This document shows, piece by piece, positions 13,910 to 24,514 of a DNA stretch of 64,000 bases. This DNA comes from Vallitaleaceae bacterium 9-2 (GTDB taxonomy: Bacteria > Bacillota > Clostridia > Lachnospirales > Vallitaleaceae), in NCBI GenBank assembly GCA_038396585.1, contig CP121691.1, forward strand, positions 620,001 to 684,000, in the 5' to 3' direction. The translations under genes were made by a program, and so were the position numbers. The notes beneath the pieces are model-generated. The model was not told where the DNA came from. It ran no database searches and saw only the letters and a program-made list of their open reading frames with translations. The number at the start of each line of letters is the position of its first letter. Positions within the stretch are counted from its first letter, which is position 1.

Positions 13910-16879
13910 ATGAAGGTAAAAATAGTTATATGGAGTTTGATTGTCATGCTTTTGGCATCAAATGTAACAGTATATGGAGTTATAGAAAGCGATCAGGCTA
14001 TTTTGTCGGCGGAGATTGATAAAGTTTATCATGGACGTCAAGAGGCTGGTGCCATATTAAATAATAACCAATTTTCAGATGTGGCGACAAGTTTTTGGGG
14101 AACCGAAGCGATTTCTCAGATGGCAGCTTTAGAAATTGTACAAGGTTATCGTAATAATGGTGTTTTTCAATTTCGGCCGAATCGAAATGTGACGAATGAA
14201 GAAGCAATAGCTATTATTTTAAGAAGTGTTGGGTTAGAAGAAAGAGCAAAAACAGCAGCGCAAAATATCGGACAGCAGGATGAAAGTCTGGGAGAAATAT
14301 GGTCCAAGGGATATATGACAGTTGCAAATCAATTAGGGCTTATAAATAACAGAGAACTGGCAGATAGTTTGGTTGCTGAGCAAGAAATTCTTGATCCGGA
14401 GTTCAATTTTATACGCGGTGCATATGTTACACGTGAACAGATGGCAGCCTGGCTGGCACAAGCGATTAATAGCCAAAACCCAAATGTTTTAAATCCACAG
14501 TATGAGAATCAAGAAATACTGCGCTTTAATGATTGGCAATCAATTGATTTAGAGTTTGCACCTTATGTTGAAGCCGTCTTAAAGGCTGATTTGATGCAAG
14601 GGACAGGTAATAATTTTAATCCTAAAGGATTATTAACACGTGCAGAACTTGTTCAAACCATTCGCAACATGGGGCAACTGCTATACAATACAATGAATTT
14701 AACAGTAAAGACGGGATATATTGGACATATTAGTCAAGAATACTTATTGGGAAGCGATAATAATCAACAGGCTAAGACGGCATGGGTTCGTGACAATAAT
14801 GGTCGGGTTAATCAGATTACTATGGCTTTGAACCGGGATGCATTTGGAAAAACACTGTCAGAAGAAGTTATCGTGCATAAAAATGGACGGTCGGTTGGAT
14901 TTGATGCATTACGTGAAGCAGATAGTTTGGTCTATCTTGTAGATGAGACAACAAATAAAGTTATCTATATACATGTTCAAGGGACAAGCCAAATCACTGA
15001 AGTTCGTGGAACACTGGAAGCGATTAATGATAATGGTGAAGGGCGACTTCGGATAAAAGTTGGAAATCAAGAAGCAAGCTATAATGTTTCAAGTGGTTTG
15101 TATCGCGCTAATCGAGAACAAATCCGTATTGGAGAGATTTTTATTCCGATTACTGAAGCACCGATTACCCAGGAAGTCTCCCTTAAGATTTTAAATCAGC
15201 TGGTCGTGTCCATTGATTTGGTGCAAAATATGAACAATCAAACCGAACTTAGCGGAATGGTGGCAGAACATAATCAGGAATTTAATTACCTACGTATAAT
15301 AGATTGGGATGGACAAGAAGTTATCAAGCGTTATCGAGAAAATAATATTATTGTTGAGCGACAAGCGTATTATAATGATGAAGATGAAATCGGCTATATT
15401 GATGAACTGTTTCCATCATATGCATTTGACCCGGACGATGCAACGATTAATGCGATTGAAGCTGGAGATATTATCCATGTACGCGTTGATCCCAAAGAAA
15501 CGGACTTTATCGTTTTGGCAAGGGCAAAAACAAATTATACAGTCAAGTTTGGCGAGATTGTTATGGTTGGAGAGCGCGGAGACGCAGGTAGAACATTAAC
15601 CATCCGAACGGATGATGGAATGGTGGCAACATACGATATTCATTCGCTTGTTCCTGTTATCAAGAACAATACGAACATGAATATCTACGGTTTAGAAGCT
15701 GGAGATCAAATTCGAATGTTAGTTAATCAAGCAGTGGTTGGGCTAGGAAATATTGTTGAGACAGTTAAAGAAGTTCGTGTGGATCCATATGGGAATATCA
15801 TAGAAAATCTATATAAAGGCCAATTAGGAACGATAAATACAAATCAAGAAACCATCACCATGTTAAATGGATATGAGCTTCAACAGACCGGGTGGCGAGG
15901 TTATAGTTCAGCGCTGACACTTGATGCTTCTAACAAAGATATTGAATATTACTACAATGGAGAGCGTATTAGCTTAGGTTATGCTGAGCATTATCTCAAA
16001 CAATCAAATATGGATATGTATGTGGTGACGGAAAACTACTATTCAAATGAAAAAATAAAGAAAATCACCTTCCGAAATGGACGAGATAGCGTACTCGCAT
16101 TTGATAATGTTATTGCATCAAATGGATTGAATTCTATCCAATTGCAAAATCATATGGGAAGAATTACCCTTGATGAAGGAACCATTGTTGTGAAAAATGG
16201 GAAGCATATTTCTGCGAATGGTATCATGGTGCCAGATTATGCACAAGTTGTACTTAACGGACAGCAACAAGCAGCCGTTGTTATTGTCAAGCCGGATTCA
16301 AATAATAGCGGAATATCCATAATGCGTGGACGTATTGCGAAAATTAATGAATATGAAGACTTTACGGTTCAATCGCATGCAAACTTACGTGAAAGCGAAT
16401 GGATATATTCTCCGATTGAACGTTCCTATACGATGGACTATAGAACACTGATCAAAGAAGATGGCAAGTTTATCGACTTTGACGAATTCAAAAGCTATTC
16501 AGAGATTAACAAAGTTGATGAAGTCTATACGATCATTGCAGAAGGAACGAAGGCAACTCATGTTGTAAAAATGCCATATGCAAAAGAAAGTGTTCTGGGA
16601 GAAATATATGCAATGGATAACGAAAAAATATCTTTAAAAGATATTTCGGTATATGATGTCAAAGATGAGCGATGGTCGATGTTAAGTCATACGAATAATT
16701 ATGGATACATCGAATTATATCCAGATACACTTATTATAAAAAACAGTGAAGTCATTGATGTGGAGCAACTACGTATAGGCGATCGACTAAGAGTTATGAC
16801 TGACGTAGACATGAAAGATGCACTAACTGAGGATAATCTTCGTACAGCACCAGGATATATCTTAATGGTAGAAGATTAA
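13910..16879 (+). CDS. Secreted S-layer homology (SLH) domain protein
   Basis: A 989-residue exported protein. A signal peptide (about 1-23, MKVKIVIWSL to VYG) is followed by three SLH repeats at about 54-107, 125-187 and 205-257. Conserved elements are FSDVATSFWGTEAI, YVTREQMAAWLA and FNPKGLLTRAELVQ. SLH modules bind pyruvylated secondary cell-wall polymer. The remaining ~720 residues are beta-rich, with recurring short strands around GEI, KV and VRVDP segments, resembling repeated small beta-barrels; no catalytic motif was seen. The start is ATG 13910 after GGAGG; the TTG at 13898 is inside the ribosome site. It heads an operon with another SLH protein and a secreted protease, so a cell-envelope structural role is likely. 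Confidence 0.85.
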   Translation: MKVKIVIWSLIVMLLASNVTVYGVIESDQAILSAEIDKVYHGRQEAGAILNNNQFSDVATSFWGTEAISQMAALEIVQGYRNNGVFQFRPNRNVTNEEAIAIILRSVGLEERAKTAAQNIGQQDESLGEIWSKGYMTVANQLGLINNRELADSLVAEQEILDPEFNFIRGAYVTREQMAAWLAQAINSQNPNVLNPQYENQEILRFNDWQSIDLEFAPYVEAVLKADLMQGTGNNFNPKGLLTRAELVQTIRNMGQLLYNTMNLTVKTGYIGHISQEYLLGSDNNQQAKTAWVRDNNGRVNQITMALNRDAFGKTLSEEVIVHKNGRSVGFDALREADSLVYLVDETTNKVIYIHVQGTSQITEVRGTLEAINDNGEGRLRIKVGNQEASYNVSSGLYRANREQIRIGEIFIPITEAPITQEVSLKILNQLVVSIDLVQNMNNQTELSGMVAEHNQEFNYLRIIDWDGQEVIKRYRENNIIVERQAYYNDEDEIGYIDELFPSYAFDPDDATINAIEAGDIIHVRVDPKETDFIVLARAKTNYTVKFGEIVMVGERGDAGRTLTIRTDDGMVATYDIHSLVPVIKNNTNMNIYGLEAGDQIRMLVNQAVVGLGNIVETVKEVRVDPYGNIIENLYKGQLGTINTNQETITMLNGYELQQTGWRGYSSALTLDASNKDIEYYYNGERISLGYAEHYLKQSNMDMYVVTENYYSNEKIKKITFRNGRDSVLAFDNVIASNGLNSIQLQNHMGRITLDEGTIVVKNGKHISANGIMVPDYAQVVLNGQQQAAVVIVKPDSNNSGISIMRGRIAKINEYEDFTVQSHANLRESEWIYSPIERSYTMDYRTLIKEDGKFIDFDEFKSYSEINKVDEVYTIIAEGTKATHVVKMPYAKESVLGEIYAMDNEKISLKDISVYDVKDERWSMLSHTNNYGYIELYPDTLIIKNSEVIDVEQLRIGDRLRVMTDVDMKDALTEDNLRTAPGYILMVED

Positions 16880-16915
16880 GTAGATGACTAGACAAAATAG
16901 AACGCGGAGGAAAGC

Positions 16916-18424
16916 ATGAATAAAAAAATGAAATGGAGACGGTGGCTTGTTGTACTTGGTCTTTTTATAGGTCTATTGAACAGCCCGGTTTATGCAGCAG
17001 AAGGAGAAATGGGTTTTTTCGGGGGAGTCTCTGAAGGAAGTTATTTGCCTAAACTTATCGAAAAATATGTTCCGATGGATGCAGATGAAACCAACACATA
17101 TGTATATAAAGAAGTGGTCTTTATTACAGGAGAACCGATTGAAGTGACGGGAACCATTGAGGTGACTATTGAACATATTGATTTGGTAAAAGATCCGAGT
17201 GGAACTATTGAAGAAGCTTATGTCATTGAGGCTTCAAATGCAGCGGAAGGTGTAACCCTAAGTCGTGAAGTTGAATTAGAAACTAGATATCGTCTTAATG
17301 AAGGTACATTTAAGCGACAATTAAATAAAAGTTCTGAGCTAGTGGCTTGGGAAGAGACAATTGAATCCGAAGCAGGAACATATACCCTTGATGAAGACAC
17401 AGCAATTTTTTCAAAGACGACTATTGAAGATATAACACCGGGAATTACCTATTATAATACATCCATTTCATATGCTATTGAATATTTGGACCAGGAAGAT
17501 CGTAGAATTGAATACGTAGTGGACAGTGATGTCTATGGATATAAGCAACCATGGTCAAAGGTAGAGACTCAATATATGAATGTGGCTATTAATTCTCAAG
17601 AAGAAGATCTTGACCTTCATATGGATATTACAGTTAATCCAAGGCTCGAGGCCAAAAAGACGATGTACTATAATGATAATACTCCATATCCTATTAGTTT
17701 TGGCGGAACCTACAATCAACGTATGGAACGCCAAGGGACATTGAGTTATCAGATTAATTCATATCATCCTGAACTTAGAGCATCTAAGCGTCAAGGAAGA
17801 TTTATATTGACTACAGCCAATCAAATCGAAAAACTTCCAATTCCGGAAGGACTAGATTTTATTGAAGGGCATTGGGCAGAAGAAGATGTGAAAAAAATGT
17901 ACAGTATGGAAATTTTCACATCGACACCTCAAGAGGGTATGCAATTTCAAGCGATGACACGAGGAGAATTTGTAAAGGCTTTATGCCTTGCTATGGATAT
18001 TGATATCAGCAAGTATCAAAAGATTCAAAAAGAAAGTCAACAGATTTTTGGTGATGTACCTCCAAGCCATCGCCTGTATCCTTATATTATGGGAGCCTTT
18101 GATGCAAAGCTTATCAATGGAACTGGAGAAAATTTTGACATCAGTAAGCCGATTACACGTGAAGAAGCCTTCGTAATCTATATACGTGTCATCGGACTCG
18201 AGCGGTTGGGTGTAACCAATGCCCCGCGTACGCCATTTGTTGATGATGATCAGATTTCACCATGGGCTAAAAAAGAAATAATGGCAGGATATCATTTAGG
18301 AATCATACAAGGGAACGAAGCGGGAAAAGTAGCGCCTAAGCAATGGATTGCAAAGACCGAAGCGGCAGCTATTATTAATCGTTTAATTGATTATTTACGG
18401 GAAGATATTGGAAAAGACTATTAA
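16916..18424 (+). CDS. Secreted SLH-domain protein, C-terminal SLH repeats
   Basis: A 502-residue exported protein with a basic N-terminus and hydrophobic signal (about 1-28, ending VYAAEG). The middle (about 40-300) is beta-strand-rich with Thr/Glu-rich segments and no known catalytic motif. Three SLH modules occupy about 315-370, 375-435 and 440-498 (for example FGDVPPSHRLYPYIMGAFDA and FVDDDQISPWAKKEIMAGY), so wall attachment is through the C-terminus. CGGAGGAAAGC precedes the ATG. It lies 36 bases after the first SLH gene and 27 bases before the protease ATG, so all three are probably co-transcribed. Confidence 0.85.
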   Translation: MNKKMKWRRWLVVLGLFIGLLNSPVYAAEGEMGFFGGVSEGSYLPKLIEKYVPMDADETNTYVYKEVVFITGEPIEVTGTIEVTIEHIDLVKDPSGTIEEAYVIEASNAAEGVTLSREVELETRYRLNEGTFKRQLNKSSELVAWEETIESEAGTYTLDEDTAIFSKTTIEDITPGITYYNTSISYAIEYLDQEDRRIEYVVDSDVYGYKQPWSKVETQYMNVAINSQEEDLDLHMDITVNPRLEAKKTMYYNDNTPYPISFGGTYNQRMERQGTLSYQINSYHPELRASKRQGRFILTTANQIEKLPIPEGLDFIEGHWAEEDVKKMYSMEIFTSTPQEGMQFQAMTRGEFVKALCLAMDIDISKYQKIQKESQQIFGDVPPSHRLYPYIMGAFDAKLINGTGENFDISKPITREEAFVIYIRVIGLERLGVTNAPRTPFVDDDQISPWAKKEIMAGYHLGIIQGNEAGKVAPKQWIAKTEAAAIINRLIDYLREDIGKDY

Positions 18425-18451
18425 TTGAGTGAGACAATAAAGGAGATATCT

Positions 18452-19825
18452 ATGAAAAAATTAATAAGTGTGTTAACGGTAGCGATGATGCTTACCATGT
18501 TTGGGCATCCTATTGAAGCGAAGACAGACGAGGAGTATTTGATAGAGATTCAAGAAACGGTGAACCTTATTAACGAGCTGTATGTAGGGGATGAAGTGAC
18601 AAAAGATGAACTCTATGAAAGCGCAATTAAAGGGATAGAGTCGATGCTTGATGCCTATTCGGGAATCTATACACAAGAAGAAGCGATGGAGTTGGTATCT
18701 ACGCTTAATAGCGACTATGTAGGAATAGGCGTTGGTGTTCAGATGATCGATGGTGAGGTTTATATTACACAAGTATTTGATGGCGGAGATGCCAAAGACA
18801 AAGGTGTGATGATTAATGACCAATTAATTCGCGTTAATGGTGAAGAAGTAAAGGGACAAGACCTTGATAGTGTAGTGTCAAAAATACAAGGACCAGAAGA
18901 TACGACGGTTGATATTGAGCTGTTACGTGGTGAACAAACAATTGCATTGACTGTGGAACGTCGCCATATTATGATTTCTTCTGTTGAACCCCTAGATTTA
19001 AAAGAAATAGACAGCTCGATTGATTCGGCAATACAAAGTCAAGTTGCTGCCTATACGATTGATACATTTTCAGAAGGAACAGATGAGCAATTATTTGATA
19101 TTATTAAAGTCAAGAAAGAAGCCGGAGTAAAATACCTTCTTTTAGATATGCGTGATAATACCGGAGGGTATTTAGAGACGGCAGTCAATATGGGTAAAGT
19201 GCTGCTTCCTGAAGGAATCATTACATCTTTGGTGAATAAAGAAGGTGAATCTTTTGTTTATCGCAGTTATATAGAAGAACCTCCATTTAAAATTGTGCTC
19301 TTGGTTAACGGCAATAGTGCTTCGGCAACGGAGATTTTTGCGGCTGCGGTCAAAGAATCCGGCGTAGGTGTAGTTATCGGAGAACAAACCTTTGGAAAAG
19401 GTGTGGCACAGACCTTTTATCAGACAAATAGCGGACAAATAGTGAAGCTGACGACAGAAGAATTTTTATCTAGAGATGGTAACACAATTCATGGTATAGG
19501 GGTTAAACCGGACATTGTTGTGGATATGCCTGAATATATTTTTGCACAAGATCGACTATATATAGGTGATAATAGCCCGCAAGTCAAAGTGGTTGAAGAA
19601 CTGTTATCCTACTTAGGTTACTTGAATGAGGCGCCTGATGAAACCTTTGAACGAGCGACATTTGAGGCGGTCAAAAAATTCCAAGCAGATGCAGGATTAT
19701 ATTCATATGGTGTTTGTGATTATACGACTCAGATTGCACTAAATACAGTTTATATACAATCCAAGCAGACAAGAGACCCGCAAATGCAGCGTGCAATTGA
19801 TTGGATAGTAGAAGATGCAAAGTAG
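18452..19825 (+). CDS. S41 family C-terminal processing peptidase (CtpA/CtpB-like)
   Basis: A 457-residue secreted protease. It has a signal peptide (about 1-23), a helical N-terminal region, and a PDZ domain (about 85-165, YVGIGVGVQM to VERR). The S41 core carries the Ser-Lys dyad at Ser291 (in GNSASATE) and Lys316 (in FGKG), 25 residues apart as in E. coli Prc. A C-terminal peptidoglycan-binding type 1 domain (about 375-440, including VKVVEELLSYLGYL) would hold it in the wall. A TTG at 18425 opens the frame, but ATG 18452 follows AAAGGAGA. Likely role: trimming or clearing exported proteins, perhaps the SLH proteins encoded upstream; that link is inference. Confidence 0.9.
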   Translation: MKKLISVLTVAMMLTMFGHPIEAKTDEEYLIEIQETVNLINELYVGDEVTKDELYESAIKGIESMLDAYSGIYTQEEAMELVSTLNSDYVGIGVGVQMIDGEVYITQVFDGGDAKDKGVMINDQLIRVNGEEVKGQDLDSVVSKIQGPEDTTVDIELLRGEQTIALTVERRHIMISSVEPLDLKEIDSSIDSAIQSQVAAYTIDTFSEGTDEQLFDIIKVKKEAGVKYLLLDMRDNTGGYLETAVNMGKVLLPEGIITSLVNKEGESFVYRSYIEEPPFKIVLLVNGNSASATEIFAAAVKESGVGVVIGEQTFGKGVAQTFYQTNSGQIVKLTTEEFLSRDGNTIHGIGVKPDIVVDMPEYIFAQDRLYIGDNSPQVKVVEELLSYLGYLNEAPDETFERATFEAVKKFQADAGLYSYGVCDYTTQIALNTVYIQSKQTRDPQMQRAIDWIVEDAK

Positions 19826-19828
19826 TTC

Positions 19829-19857
19829 TTGACAATACTACGCAAAACACATAAAAT
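19829..19857 (+). promoter_or_regulatory. Sigma-A promoter of pyrG
   Basis: TTGACA (19829-19834), 17-base spacer, TAAAAT (19852-19857). The leader of about 55 bases has no visible attenuator hairpin, unlike the CTP-sensing pyrG leader of Bacillus. Confidence 0.68.
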
Positions 19858-19915
19858 ATAACAGTTGTAAAAAAATTGGAAGAAACTTAGTCATTGTATG
19901 TGTGTGAAGAGGTGA

Positions 19916-21517
<1,602 letters not shown>

Positions 21518-21546
21518 ATTAAATAGACGAAGAGAACAATAGATAT

Positions 21547-21583
21547 AAAAAAGTCCCGAATCATTTTTGATTCGGGACTTTAC
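21547..21583. terminator. Bidirectional intrinsic terminator
   Basis: AAAGTCCCGAATCA (21550-21563) and TGATTCGGGACTTT (21568-21581) form a perfect 14-bp stem with a TTTT loop. The minus strand continues into six T residues (complement of 21547-21552), so it best serves the gene ending at 21603, and also ends pyrG. Confidence 0.87.
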
Positions 21584-21602
21584 GTTATCTGTTAGGATAT
21601 AC

Positions 21603-22073
21603 CTATGCTTTTTTCTTAAGGCTATTTGCTTTTGCTTTGACTTTATCCATAAAGCTTTGTTTTACAGGTTGTGCATTTGCAGATTTTTTAACCTTTGGCA
21701 ATGATTTGATGCCAACGATATACATACCGGCAAGTTCAACTTTAATCATTTTCTTTACGGGAAGCTCTTTATAAACACGTTCATCACACATAAGTGTTGT
21801 AATCTTTGGACCGATTTTAGCTTTCACTAAAGGCATTTTTCTCCATTTAAGATAAACAGGGATTTGATCTTGGACCATCTTAGGTAAGTTTGAATCTTTG
21901 AGTTTTTGCTTCTTTTTATCAATAACCAGAATAGAAACAGTTTGTTTGGATGCGTCAATGAGTCCTTGCTGTGAATCTGCTTTTTTTTGTAGTCGAGTTC
22001 CTACAACGTAGAGAATTCCGAAAACAATAGCAAGCACTGCTATTACAATTAATAAAATTTGCCACCATGTCAT
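21603..22073 (-). CDS. Conserved membrane-anchored hypothetical protein
   Basis: A 156-residue protein with one N-terminal membrane segment (about 4-26, rich in Ile/Val/Leu) and a basic cytoplasmic-type tail. The remainder contains a small beta-rich region (TVSILVIDKKKQ ... KMIKVELAGMYIVGI) and a Lys-rich C-terminus ending NSLKKKA. AGGAGG lies 9 bases before the ATG. No family function is recognised; the lysine-rich tail may contact nucleic acid or anionic lipid, but that is speculation. It lies downstream of plsC with a 68-base gap and ends at the pyrG-facing terminator. Confidence 0.75.
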   Translation of the reverse strand: MTWWQILLIVIAVLAIVFGILYVVGTRLQKKADSQQGLIDASKQTVSILVIDKKKQKLKDSNLPKMVQDQIPVYLKWRKMPLVKAKIGPKITTLMCDERVYKELPVKKMIKVELAGMYIVGIKSLPKVKKSANAQPVKQSFMDKVKAKANSLKKKA

Positions 22074-22141
22074 GGTTGCTACCTCCTGTTGTTAATAATT
22101 TAATTTATTCTATCATTATTTGGTTTAGGTGTCAAAACTAT

Positions 22142-22885
22142 TTATAGCTTCGACGAAACCATATTGGTTAAGGATTCAACATACATTTTTTCAATGATTT
22201 TGCTAACATAAAGTGCACTCTTAAGTTGATCTTCCTTAGACAGGGTGGATAAGTCAATAGGATCTCCCACAGAAAAATATACTGTAGCCGGCTTAAGGTT
22301 TAAACCGTTATTCTCAAAGACATCGACAGTGCCTCGAATAGCAATAGGTATAACCACCGTATCGCTTTTAGAAGCAAGCTTTAGACTACCTTGTTTGAAA
22401 GGGAGAAAATCTTCGGTTTTACTTCGTGTTCCCTCTGGAAAAATAGCAAAAGATTCTCCGTTTTTAATACGTTCAATTGCCGTTAAAATAGTTTTTAAAC
22501 CTTCTCTTGGACTGGTTCTATCCAAAAACAAACCATCCATAGCTGCCATCCACCATCCGACAAATGGCCATCTCATAATGCTTTTTTTCCCGATGAAGTT
22601 GATCGGGCGGTTGGAAAAACGCATAATGGCAGGAATATCAAGCATACTTTTATGATTGCTCACAAAGACAGCATTTGAATCCTTAGGAATGTTCTCTAGG
22701 CCGGTGGTGATGAATTTTGCACCTGCGACGGTGAAGATGAGCCAACCGGTGATTCGATTATAATGATAGGCGATGGTTCGTCGCATAGGCATGTTAAAGG
22801 TCCCGATAATATATGTTGCCAATAGTAAAGGCAATCCAAGTAGATAGTATGTTGGGATTACAATAAAAAATAGTATTTTTCGCAT
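22142..22885 (-). CDS. plsC: 1-acyl-sn-glycerol-3-phosphate acyltransferase
   Basis: A 247-residue membrane enzyme that acylates lysophosphatidic acid to phosphatidic acid. The catalytic motif NHKSMLD (77-83) has the required His and Asp, and FPEGTRS (149-155) is the glycerol-phosphate binding motif. One N-terminal hydrophobic segment (about 5-28) anchors it. AAGAAGGTGACTT precedes the ATG. A promoter overlapping the end of malQ can drive it independently. The length matches the bacterial family. Confidence 0.92.
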   Translation of the reverse strand: MRKILFFIVIPTYYLLGLPLLLATYIIGTFNMPMRRTIAYHYNRITGWLIFTVAGAKFITTGLENIPKDSNAVFVSNHKSMLDIPAIMRFSNRPINFIGKKSIMRWPFVGWWMAAMDGLFLDRTSPREGLKTILTAIERIKNGESFAIFPEGTRSKTEDFLPFKQGSLKLASKSDTVVIPIAIRGTVDVFENNGLNLKPATVYFSVGDPIDLSTLSKEDQLKSALYVSKIIEKMYVESLTNMVSSKL

Positions 22886-22928
22886 AAGTCACCTTCTTTA
22901 ATGTTTGTGGTATCACACCAGTTTTACT

Positions 22929-22957
22929 ATTATAGCAAGGCTCGAACAATTAATCAA
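22929..22957 (-). promoter_or_regulatory. Sigma-A promoter of plsC
   Basis: On the minus strand TTGATT (22957-22952), 17-base spacer, TATAAT (22934-22929), overlapping the malQ stop codon. It gives plsC expression independent of the upstream pncB-malQ transcript. Confidence 0.6.
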
Positions 22958-24488
22958 GTTCAGATTCTGCTAAGATGGCGTTATGCTGTCCACGTCCGCT
23001 AAGCGCTGATAATTGGCTTAATCGATGGATGACAAAGTCAGAGAGCATATCTTGGGTATAGCGCCATTGCCAATTGCCGGCAGGTATACCCGGACGGTTC
23101 ATACGCGCGTGGCTACCTAAGCATAAGATGTCTTGCAGTGGAACAACAGCTTGATTGGAAGGGGATAAAAAGCATGTACGAATAAAATCCCAGCAAATAT
23201 CATTGGCATCAGTATTCATAAAGCGTCGAACTTTATCCTGAGATGCTTCAGATGCTTGTTGATACCATCCGAGGGTCGTATCATTATCATGTGTTCCGGT
23301 ATAAGCAATAGAATTAAAGGTATAGTTAAAAGGAAGAAATTCATTGTTGCCAAGGTCTTCAAAAGCAAACTGCAAAATTTTCATACCTGGAAAATTAAAA
23401 GCGTCTCGAAGCTCGCGAACGGCAGGTGTAATAAGCCCTAAGTCTTCAGCAATAATTGGCAAGTCTTTGCCAAGTGCTTTTTCCATGGCATAAAACAGAT
23501 CTTTTCCGGGACCGTCTTGCCACTCCCCATGAATAGCATTTGGGGAACCGTAGGGAACAGCCCAATAAGATTCAAAGCCTCTAAAATGGTCGATGCGCAA
23601 ATAATCAACAAACTTCAAATTATATTCAATACGCTTAATCCACCAAGCATAATGTTCCTTTTTATGCATTTTCCAGTGATATAGAGGATTTCCCCAAAGT
23701 TGTCCTGTAGCACTAAAGTAATCTGGAGGCACACCTGCAACGATGGTTGGAAAGCCCTTCTCATCTAGATAAAACAACTCTTTGTTTGCCCAAACATCAG
23801 CACTATCAAAAGCAACAAAGATTGGGATGTCACCGATGATAGAGACGTTTTTTTGTTCGGCATAGTTTTTGAGTTCAAACCACTGACGAAAGAAAATGAA
23901 TTGTAAAAAACGATAATAGTTATATGTATATTCTAATTCGCTTTTCCATTTTTTGATTGCCTTCTTATCCGGAAATGCAATTTCTGGATCCCAACTTGTC
24001 CACACTTGTCCATCATGTGCATCTTTAACGGCCATAAATAGTGCATAAGAAGAAAGCCAGTCCTTTTCCCTGTGGATAAACCCTTTATATGCATAAAAAA
24101 GTTCGGTATTTTCATTTGCGATAAACTGATCATAAGCTTTTTTAAATAGATTGTGTTTATAGTCAATGACCGCACCAAAGTCGATAGCGTGAGGGTCCCA
24201 ATCTCTATAGTCAATATCAGAAGGAGCTAACAGACCTTCTTCCATAAGTTTTTCTATGCTAATGAGCAAAGGTTGACCTGCATAAGAGGAAAAAGCTTGA
24301 TAGGGAGAATCCCCATAACCTGTTGGGCCTAAGGGGAGAATTTGCCATAATTCTTGTCCGCTAGCGTATAAAAAGTCGATAAATCGGTAAGCTGATGTAC
24401 CTAGGTCGCCGATACCAAAAGGTCCGGGAAATGAGGTGGGGTGAAGTAAAACACCACTTTGACGTGGGTTTTTTAAAGTTTCCATCAT
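22950..24488 (-). CDS. malQ: 4-alpha-glucanotransferase (amylomaltase, GH77)
   Basis: A 512-residue cytoplasmic disproportionating enzyme that transfers alpha-1,4-glucan segments in maltodextrin and glycogen metabolism. GH77 motifs: GVLLHPTSFPGPFGIGDLG at the N-terminus, nucleophile Asp300 in YLRIDHFRGFE, acid/base Glu348 in IIAEDLG, and Asp401 in TGTHDNDT. AGGAGG is 6-7 bases before the ATG. It is 26 bases downstream of pncB on the same strand. A glycogen phosphorylase gene is nearby at 29.3 kb on the other strand, so the two may serve the same glucan pool. Confidence 0.95.
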   Translation of the reverse strand: MMETLKNPRQSGVLLHPTSFPGPFGIGDLGTSAYRFIDFLYASGQELWQILPLGPTGYGDSPYQAFSSYAGQPLLISIEKLMEEGLLAPSDIDYRDWDPHAIDFGAVIDYKHNLFKKAYDQFIANENTELFYAYKGFIHREKDWLSSYALFMAVKDAHDGQVWTSWDPEIAFPDKKAIKKWKSELEYTYNYYRFLQFIFFRQWFELKNYAEQKNVSIIGDIPIFVAFDSADVWANKELFYLDEKGFPTIVAGVPPDYFSATGQLWGNPLYHWKMHKKEHYAWWIKRIEYNLKFVDYLRIDHFRGFESYWAVPYGSPNAIHGEWQDGPGKDLFYAMEKALGKDLPIIAEDLGLITPAVRELRDAFNFPGMKILQFAFEDLGNNEFLPFNYTFNSIAYTGTHDNDTTLGWYQQASEASQDKVRRFMNTDANDICWDFIRTCFLSPSNQAVVPLQDILCLGSHARMNRPGIPAGNWQWRYTQDMLSDFVIHRLSQLSALSGRGQHNAILAESELD

Positions 24489-24514
24489 ATGAATACCTCC
24501 TAATCAGGTGCGGG

